Part shown: positions 59,211 through 64,000 of the stretch, piece by piece | How the letters are laid out: every line of letters begins with the position of its first letter | How positions within the stretch are numbered: the first letter of the stretch is position 1 | Source: Streptomyces zingiberis | GTDB taxonomy: Bacteria > Actinomycetota > Actinomycetes > Streptomycetales > Streptomycetaceae | Assembly (NCBI RefSeq): GCF_012034935.1 | Contig: NZ_JAATEN010000004.1 | Span: 248,001-312,000, forward strand | Length of the DNA: 64,000 bases | Direction: 5' to 3' | The notes under the pieces: model-generated | Database searches by the model: none | Told to the model about the DNA's origin: nothing | Seen by the model: only the letters and a program-made list of their open reading frames with translations | Position numbers and translations under genes: made by a program

Positions 59211-60443
59211 TCAGGGCGCCTGCCGGACCGCGGTGTCCGTGCCGGGCGCCCCGCACGGCCCGTCCCCCTGGGGCGCCGCGCCCGCGGGGACGCGGTCGAT
59301 CGCGAGCAGGGCGATGTCGTCGCGCTGGACACCGCCGGTGAACGCCCGCAGGTCGGCGGCGACGGCCGGGGCGAGCCGGGACGCGGGCAGGCCGGACCAG
59401 GCGCGGACCCGCTCGTCGAGCGGGTAGAACCGGCCCTGCCGGTCCCGGGAGTCGGTCACGCCGTCCGTGAAGACCAGCAGGGTCGCCTCCGCGGGCAGGT
59501 CGAACCGCTCGACGCGGCGGGGCCCCGGGGCCAGGGGCAGCAGCCCGAGGGGCACCCCCGGCGGTTCGGCCAGCGGCACCGGCCCGCCGCGCGCGGGGTC
59601 CGGGCCGAGGGTGAGGGGCGTCAGATGCCCGCAGTTGACGGCCTCCACGGTCGCGGTGGTCCCGAAGTCCAGGACCAGCGCGGTGACGAACCGCTCCGGC
59701 TCGCCCGACCGGCCCGCGTAACGGTTGTGCCGGGCGACGGCCTCGTCCAGGGCCGTCACCACGGCGAGCAGGTCCGCCTCCCGCTGCGCCGCCTCCCGGA
59801 AGGCGCCGAGCACGGAGAACGTGCTGCCCATGGCGGGCAGCCCCTTGCCCTGCACATCGGCGATGAGCACCCGCGTGCCCCATGGCGAGGGCGCCACCTC
59901 GTAGACGTCGCCGCCGACCATGCTGTCCTCCTCGACCGGCAGATACAGGCCGTGCACCATCACCTCGGGGGTGCACGTCGGCAGCGGGCGCAGCAACTGC
60001 CGCTGCAACGCGGCCGCCGCCGAGCGCAGCCGGAGGACCTCGGCGTCCCGGCGGACGCGGTAGCGGCAGGCGGCGACGCTCAGCGCGCCGAAGAGCGCGG
60101 TGGAGATCGACGGGGCGTAGGTGTCCACGAGGCTCAGCCGGATGTGGGCGAGGGCGGAGAACTCCACCACGGTGGACCACACCGCGGTGACGACGGTCTG
60201 CCGCACGGTGCCCACGCCGGCGACGATCGCCGACAGGAACGCCACGATGGAGACCACCCGGCCCTGGGCGTCCGTCACCAGGTCCAGGGCGTACAGCAGC
60301 ACGGAGACGAGGACGACCAGCGCCGCGAGCGCCGGGGCCTTGAGCAGGGCCGCCCGCGGGCGCGGCGCGCCGCCCGTCCGCCCGCCCGCGCCGTCCTCGG
60401 CCGTCCGCTCGCCCGGCTCCTCGCCGCCGGGGGGCGCGCTCAC
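59211..60443 (-). CDS. membrane SpoIIE-type PP2C phosphatase
   Basis: The protein has 410 residues. Three membrane helices (about residues 36-55, 60-78 and 105-120) are followed by a SpoIIE phosphatase domain with GGDVYEVAPSPWGTRVLIAD, VQGKGLPA, LVFTDGVTDSRD and GVQRDDIALLAI. The metal-binding aspartates (GGDVYE, IADVQGKG, FTDGV, RDDIA) are present. Such enzymes dephosphorylate anti-sigma-factor antagonists and so switch partner-switching stress responses. The target is unknown; a frameshifted anti-sigma-type ATPase lies elsewhere at 30583. Confidence 0.9.
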   Translation of the reverse strand: MSAPPGGEEPGERTAEDGAGGRTGGAPRPRAALLKAPALAALVVLVSVLLYALDLVTDAQGRVVSIVAFLSAIVAGVGTVRQTVVTAVWSTVVEFSALAHIRLSLVDTYAPSISTALFGALSVAACRYRVRRDAEVLRLRSAAAALQRQLLRPLPTCTPEVMVHGLYLPVEEDSMVGGDVYEVAPSPWGTRVLIADVQGKGLPAMGSTFSVLGAFREAAQREADLLAVVTALDEAVARHNRYAGRSGEPERFVTALVLDFGTTATVEAVNCGHLTPLTLGPDPARGGPVPLAEPPGVPLGLLPLAPGPRRVERFDLPAEATLLVFTDGVTDSRDRQGRFYPLDERVRAWSGLPASRLAPAVAADLRAFTGGVQRDDIALLAIDRVPAGAAPQGDGPCGAPGTDTAVRQAP

Positions 60444-60461
60444 CGGTGCACCGGCCCGCCC

Positions 60462-60977
60462 TCAGCCGGCCACGGCCAGGACCTGCGGCGCGGCGTCCGC
60501 CAGCCGCGTGCGGACCCAGTCGATCCGGCCGAGCGTCTCCTCCCGCAGCGCCCGGGCCTCGGCCAGCAGCTCCCCGTCCCGTACGGCCTGCGCGACCTGC
60601 ACCAGCATCAGCTCCAGCACGGCCACCTCCTGGGCGGCGAGGAAGAGCCGGCGCAGGTCGCGCAGGAGCAGCTCTCCCGAGGACGCGTGGCGGCCCCGCA
60701 GCTCCGAGGCCGTGTGGCGGACGGTGTCCAGGGCGCCGCCCAGCGGGTCCCCCGCCCGGGGCGGGGACAGCTCCCGCCCGTGGCGCGCGGCGGCGGCGCG
60801 CAGCCGCTCGGCGTGCGCCGCGCACTGGGCGGCCAGGGTGCGGCAGGGGTGGTGGGTGCCGTGGTCCGCGGCCTGGCGCTCCGCGGTCCGGTGGAACTCC
60901 CGGGCCAGCTCCACCGCGGCGGCGTGCGTCTCGGCGATCAGCGCGGCCGTCGCCTCCGCGGGCCCCGCCCCGGTCAT
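60462..60977 (-). CDS. helical (ferritin/four-helix-like) protein coupled to the molybdoenzyme
   Basis: The protein has 171 residues, almost entirely predicted helical: TAALIAETHAAAVELAREFH, RTLAAQCAAHAERLRAAAAR, LLLRDLRRLFLAAQEVAVLE and AQAVRDGELLAEARALREET. Repeated His and Glu spacing (ETHAAA, EFHRTAE) hints at a metal-binding four-helix bundle, but a complete diiron motif is not visible. The ATG overlaps the molybdoenzyme stop (ATGA), so the two are made together. It may be a chaperone or electron-transfer partner of the oxidoreductase. No family is assigned with certainty. Confidence 0.6.
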   Translation of the reverse strand: MTGAGPAEATAALIAETHAAAVELAREFHRTAERQAADHGTHHPCRTLAAQCAAHAERLRAAAARHGRELSPPRAGDPLGGALDTVRHTASELRGRHASSGELLLRDLRRLFLAAQEVAVLELMLVQVAQAVRDGELLAEARALREETLGRIDWVRTRLADAAPQVLAVAG

Positions 60978-63403
60978 GAGCGGGTCTCCGGGCGCGCGGT
61001 CTCCGCGTGCCGGACGTCCCCGGTGAGGGTGCCCGGCGGCGGGGCGTCGGTCTGCCGGTCGGAGTCGGCCAGCCCGTGGGCGAGGGCGGTCGCCGCGGAC
61101 GCGATGCGCTCCACCCGGACCGCGCTGTTCGCCGGCAGCGGCTGCTTGGACACCGGGTCCCACTCGGTGCCGGTGGCCTCGTTCGCGGCGCGGGTGTGGC
61201 GCCCGGGCTCGGCCTGGTCCCAGTAGCCGTAGTGGTACGGGACGAAGACCACGCCGCGCCGGACCCCGTCGCACACCGCGGGCGCCTCGATCTCCCCGCG
61301 CCGGGAGACCACGCGCACCAGGTCACCGTCGGAGACACCCAGCGGGCCGGCGTCCTCCGCACTGAGCTGCACCCACACGTCGGGGGCCGCGCGCGCCAGT
61401 TCGGGGACGCGGCCGGTCCAGGCGCGGGTCTGCCCGTGGTACGCCGTGCGGCCGGTGACGAGCTGGAACGGGTAGGTGCCGTCGACCGGTTCGTGCGGCG
61501 GGAGGTGGTGGGCGGCGCGCAGCCGGGCCCGGCCGCCGGGGTCCTCCGCGCGGTAGGCGGCGGGCTCCCGCCGGGCGCCGGTGGCCAGGTCGTGACCGTA
61601 GCTCTCGCACACCCCGGGGCGGGTGGGGAACACATGGTCGGTGTAGAGGCGTTCGGTTCCCTCGGGCGCGGCGTCGGTGCACGGCCACCGGACGCCGCCG
61701 GTGGCGCGGAGCCGCTCGTAGGTCAGGGCGCTCTGGTCGCAGGGGCGGCCGCGGGTGAGCGCCGTGAAGTCCCGCCAGGCGTCCTCCGGCGACTCCCAGC
61801 CGGGCAGGGGCCCGCCGTCGCGGTCGCGCAGGTCCAGCCGGCGCGCGTACTCCAGCAGCACGTCGAAGTCGGGGCGGGCCTCGCCGGGCGGGTCGGCCGC
61901 CTTCTCCGACAGGTGCACCGTCCGGTCGGCGCCGGTGAAGCAGCCCGTCTTCTCCCCCCACACGGCCGCCGGCAGGACCACGTCGGCGAGCTCCGCCGTC
62001 TCGGTGCGGAAGGCGTCGGATACCACCAGGAACAGCCGCTCCTGGCCCAGCACCGAGCGGACGCGGTGCAGTTCGGGGAGGGAGACCGCCGGGTTGGCCG
62101 CCGTCACCCACAGGAAGCGGACCGAGCCGTCCTCGCAGTGGCGGAGGATCTCCGGCGCGGGGGTGGCCGGCCCCCAGTGCGGGATCCGCAGCTCCGGCAC
62201 GTTCCACGCCTCGGCGACCTCCCGGACATGCGCCGGGTTCCGCCAGTTGCGGAATCCCGGCAGGGAGCCGCCGGCACCGGTCTCGCGGGCGTTCCGGTCG
62301 CTGGACCGGCCGTTCATCTGGAAGACGGTGGCGCCGGGGCGGCCGATCATGCCGCGCAGCAGATGGAGGTTGTTCACCTGCACGGCGGCGGCCGTCGCCT
62401 GGTGCGCCTGGTAGACGCCCTGGCAGACGGTGGACACCAGCCGTTCGGCGGTGCCCAGGATCCGGGCGGCGGCGCGGATGTCCTCGGCGCGCACCCCGCA
62501 GATCCCGGCCGCCGTGCCCGGGTCGTAGCCGGCGACGGTGGCCGCCAGCCCGTCGAGGCCGGTGGTGTGCGCGGCGACGAACGCCTGGTCGGCCCAGCCG
62601 TGTTCGAGGATCTCGTGGAGGAGGGCGTTGAGCAGCGCGAGGTCGGTGCCCGGGCGCGGCGCCAGGTGCAGGTCCGCCTCGCGGGCGGTCGCGGTGACGC
62701 GCGGGTCGGCCACGACCAGCCGGGGCCGGTCCGGGCCGCGCAGCCGGTCCAGCACCCGGGACCAGAGCACCGTCTGGGTGTCGGCCGGGTCGTGCCCGGC
62801 CAGGAAGAGCGTGTCGCACAGGTCCAGATCGCGGTAGGAGCCCGGTGGCCCGTCACAGCCGAAGCTCTCGGCGAGCGCCGACCCGGCGGTGGCCGTCAGC
62901 CGGGCCGAACCGTCCAGGTGCGGGGTGCCGATGCCGCCGTGCGCGATGACGGCCTGCGCGTAGTACTCCTCCGCCGAGAGCCGGCCGGAGGTGTGGAACG
63001 CCATGGCCAGCGGCCCGTGCTCGTCGATCACCTGCCGGGAGCGGGCCGTGACCAGGCCGAGGGCGGTGTCCCAGTCGGTGGGGGCCAGCTCGCCGCCGGT
63101 GCGGACCAGCGGCCGGGTGAGCCGGCTCGCGGAGGTGACGGCCTGCCAGCCGTGCAGCCCCTTGGGGCCGAGCCGCCCGCGGTTGACGGGGTCGCCGGCC
63201 CGGCCGCGGACCCCGGCGATCCGTCCGCCGGCGACGGCGACGTCGACGCCGCAGCCGGTGGAGCAGAGCGGGCACACCCCCGGGACCCAGCGCTCGACCT
63301 GATCCTCCGCCACGGTGAGCCACCGGTCCGTCCGCTCCGGCCAGGGCTGCCCGGCGGCGAACGGCGTACGCGCCCCCCAGACGTCACGGATGCGGTCGGT
63401 CAC
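60974..63403 (-). CDS. molybdopterin oxidoreductase lacking two key cysteines
   Basis: The protein has 809 residues of the formate-dehydrogenase/nitrate-reductase (bis-MGD) type: CPLCSTGCGVDVAVAGGRIA, then DTLFLAGHDPADT, QVNNLHLLRGMIGRPGATVF, LWVTAANPAVSLPE, VVLPAAVWGEKTGCFT and the C-terminal YHGQTRAWTGRVP dinucleotide domain. Cys44, Cys47 and Cys51 fit the 4Fe-4S cluster, but the fourth cysteine in the GRLCPKG motif is Gly79. The Mo-binding Cys/Sec expected in the SARLCM stretch is Thr170. There is no Tat signal, so it is cytoplasmic. The substrate cannot be named; it may not be a classic nitrate reductase or formate dehydrogenase. Confidence 0.88.
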   Translation of the reverse strand: MTDRIRDVWGARTPFAAGQPWPERTDRWLTVAEDQVERWVPGVCPLCSTGCGVDVAVAGGRIAGVRGRAGDPVNRGRLGPKGLHGWQAVTSASRLTRPLVRTGGELAPTDWDTALGLVTARSRQVIDEHGPLAMAFHTSGRLSAEEYYAQAVIAHGGIGTPHLDGSARLTATAGSALAESFGCDGPPGSYRDLDLCDTLFLAGHDPADTQTVLWSRVLDRLRGPDRPRLVVADPRVTATAREADLHLAPRPGTDLALLNALLHEILEHGWADQAFVAAHTTGLDGLAATVAGYDPGTAAGICGVRAEDIRAAARILGTAERLVSTVCQGVYQAHQATAAAVQVNNLHLLRGMIGRPGATVFQMNGRSSDRNARETGAGGSLPGFRNWRNPAHVREVAEAWNVPELRIPHWGPATPAPEILRHCEDGSVRFLWVTAANPAVSLPELHRVRSVLGQERLFLVVSDAFRTETAELADVVLPAAVWGEKTGCFTGADRTVHLSEKAADPPGEARPDFDVLLEYARRLDLRDRDGGPLPGWESPEDAWRDFTALTRGRPCDQSALTYERLRATGGVRWPCTDAAPEGTERLYTDHVFPTRPGVCESYGHDLATGARREPAAYRAEDPGGRARLRAAHHLPPHEPVDGTYPFQLVTGRTAYHGQTRAWTGRVPELARAAPDVWVQLSAEDAGPLGVSDGDLVRVVSRRGEIEAPAVCDGVRRGVVFVPYHYGYWDQAEPGRHTRAANEATGTEWDPVSKQPLPANSAVRVERIASAATALAHGLADSDRQTDAPPPGTLTGDVRHAETARPETRS

Positions 63404-63580
63404 GGGACGCTCCTGTCGGCGGGGGCGGTCGGCCGCTCCGGGGCCGCGGACCGGCCCGGGCCGGGCCGGGGCCGTGGGGGACGGGGCGACGTTAGCCGCG
63501 GACCTCCGCCCGGCGGGCCTGCCACGCCTGGCCGCGCGGCCCGATGCCCCGGCCGGCGGACAGGGCGGCGCGCCCCTGCC

Positions 63581-63630
63581 GGTCCCTGCCGGTCCCTGCC
63601 GGTCCCTGCCGGTCCCTGCCGGTCCCTGCC
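63581..63630 (+). repeat. 10-bp tandem repeat, five copies
   Basis: GGTCCCTGCC is repeated five times without error, between the molybdoenzyme and the PPOX-type gene. Confidence 0.9.
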
Positions 63631-63651
63631 GGCTCCGCCGGGAGTGGCGGC

Positions 63652-64000
63652 TCAGCCGTCGGCGTCCTGGGCGAGGTGCGGCGGGAAACCGCCGGTGGCG
63701 ATGGGCCCCCAGCCGGTGATCGTGATCCGGATCAGCGACTTGCCCTGGGCCCGCATCGCCTCGCGGTACTCGTCCCAGTCGGGGTGCTCACCGGAGATGC
63801 AGCGGAAGTACTCGACCAGCGGTTCCAGCGCCTCCGGGAGGTCGAGCACCTCGGCCTCGCCGTCCACCTGCGCGTACGGACCGTTGAAGTCGTCCGAGAG
63901 GACACACAGCGACACCCGCGGGTCCCGGCGGGCGTTGTGGGTCTTCGCCCGCCCGGGGTACGTCGAGACGACGATCCGGCCCTCGGCGTCCACACCGCAG
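63652..64000 (-). CDS. F420/PPOX-class flavin- or deazaflavin-binding protein (5' end outside window)
   Basis: The visible 116 residues contain CGVDAEGRIVVSTYPGRAKT, RRDPRVSLCVLSDDFNGPYA, QVDGEAEVLDLPEALEPLVE and LIRITITGWGPIATGG. This matches the split-barrel PPOX family members of actinobacteria that use F420 (Rv1155-like TIGR pattern). The start codon lies beyond base 64000. Reaction and substrate are unknown; reductase activity with F420H2 is the usual inference. Confidence 0.82.
   Translation of the reverse strand, partial: CGVDAEGRIVVSTYPGRAKTHNARRDPRVSLCVLSDDFNGPYAQVDGEAEVLDLPEALEPLVEYFRCISGEHPDWDEYREAMRAQGKSLIRITITGWGPIATGGFPPHLAQDADG

Noticed and set aside
57274..61635. 1453-residue minus-strand open frame
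   Set aside because: It is the antisense of the FAD dehydrogenase and a shifted frame of the phosphatase and molybdoenzyme; low complexity, no domain.
1..64000. tRNA or rRNA genes
   Set aside because: I looked for T-arm GTTCGA-type loops with matching acceptor stems and found only coding matches; none could be supported.
1..64000. Prophage, transposase or integrase genes
   Set aside because: No transposase DDE, recombinase or phage structural motif was seen. The CRISPR relic and repeats are not flanked by insertion-sequence-like ends.

Overview
The window is linear chromosomal DNA from a Streptomyces-like actinomycete. The evidence is very high GC, strong G/C bias at third codon positions, GTG/TTG starts with GGAGG-type ribosome sites, paired XRE(DUF5753)-DUF397 genes, Tat/Sec-exported glycosidases, MsiK-type sugar importers without their own ATPase, and DUF4232, DUF5709 and PRC-barrel genes. 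I see no tRNA or rRNA gene, insertion sequence or prophage, and no recognisable biosynthetic gene cluster.

Layout: 1-8465 starts with the 3' end of an AraC regulator and a small secreted SH3-like protein. A translationally coupled set follows (nucleotidyltransferase-like, BON-like, metallophosphoesterase), then a degenerate NAD-sugar epimerase, a carbamoyltransferase and a small secreted crystallin/inhibitor-like protein. 8828-13000 holds a Tat-exported GH95 alpha-L-fucosidase, a DUF4232 protein and a small membrane protein. Next comes the relic of a type I-E CRISPR-Cas locus: a Cas2e C-terminal fragment, a leader, three repeats and two spacers. 13030-20789 has an ArsR-like regulator and four exported cell-wall proteins: M23 peptidase, serine hydrolase, double-psi barrel protein and SLT/amidase. 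They carry related C-terminal SH3-like tails, closest in two of them.

21216-29773 has an aspartate aminotransferase and a sugar import island. A LacI regulator, a lipoprotein binding protein and two permeases run on the minus strand, opposite a glycogen-debranching-like enzyme with two matching operators just upstream. 29760-32434 carries a P-loop kinase, a frameshifted anti-sigma-type ATPase, and an XRE/DUF397 pair. 32804-37607 is a plant-polysaccharide region (GH27 alpha-galactosidase, GH43 with a carbohydrate-binding domain, membrane-anchored AbfB/CBM42 protein). 38303-46882 is mixed: GT9 transferase, SRPBCC protein, a PIN/RHH toxin-antitoxin pair with a palindromic operator, DUF5709, PRC-barrel, a second debranching-like enzyme, and a zinc-ribbon DUF309 protein. 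47115-49603 is a second XRE/DUF397 module with a 12-bp iteron array, plus small Streptomyces proteins.

50077-64000 looks like a gas/redox and stress region: HoxX-like CO-ligand maturase, hemerythrin, a pyruvate-oxidase-like TPP enzyme, an alpha/beta hydrolase with a phosphoribosyltransferase, an FAD dehydrogenase and a SpoIIE phosphatase. It ends with a four-helix protein coupled to a molybdopterin oxidoreductase that lacks both its fourth cluster cysteine and its molybdenum-ligand cysteine, then a partial F420/PPOX-type flavoprotein.

The strongest candidates for new biology are the atypical molybdoenzyme with its coupled helical partner, the CRISPR relic bounded by an inverted repeat copy, the shared SH3-tail cell-wall enzyme set, and several compact regulatory sites: twin LacI operators 51 bp apart, a start-codon hairpin on GH95, and 12-bp iterons. 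All functional calls come from reading motifs by eye; no database search was run.
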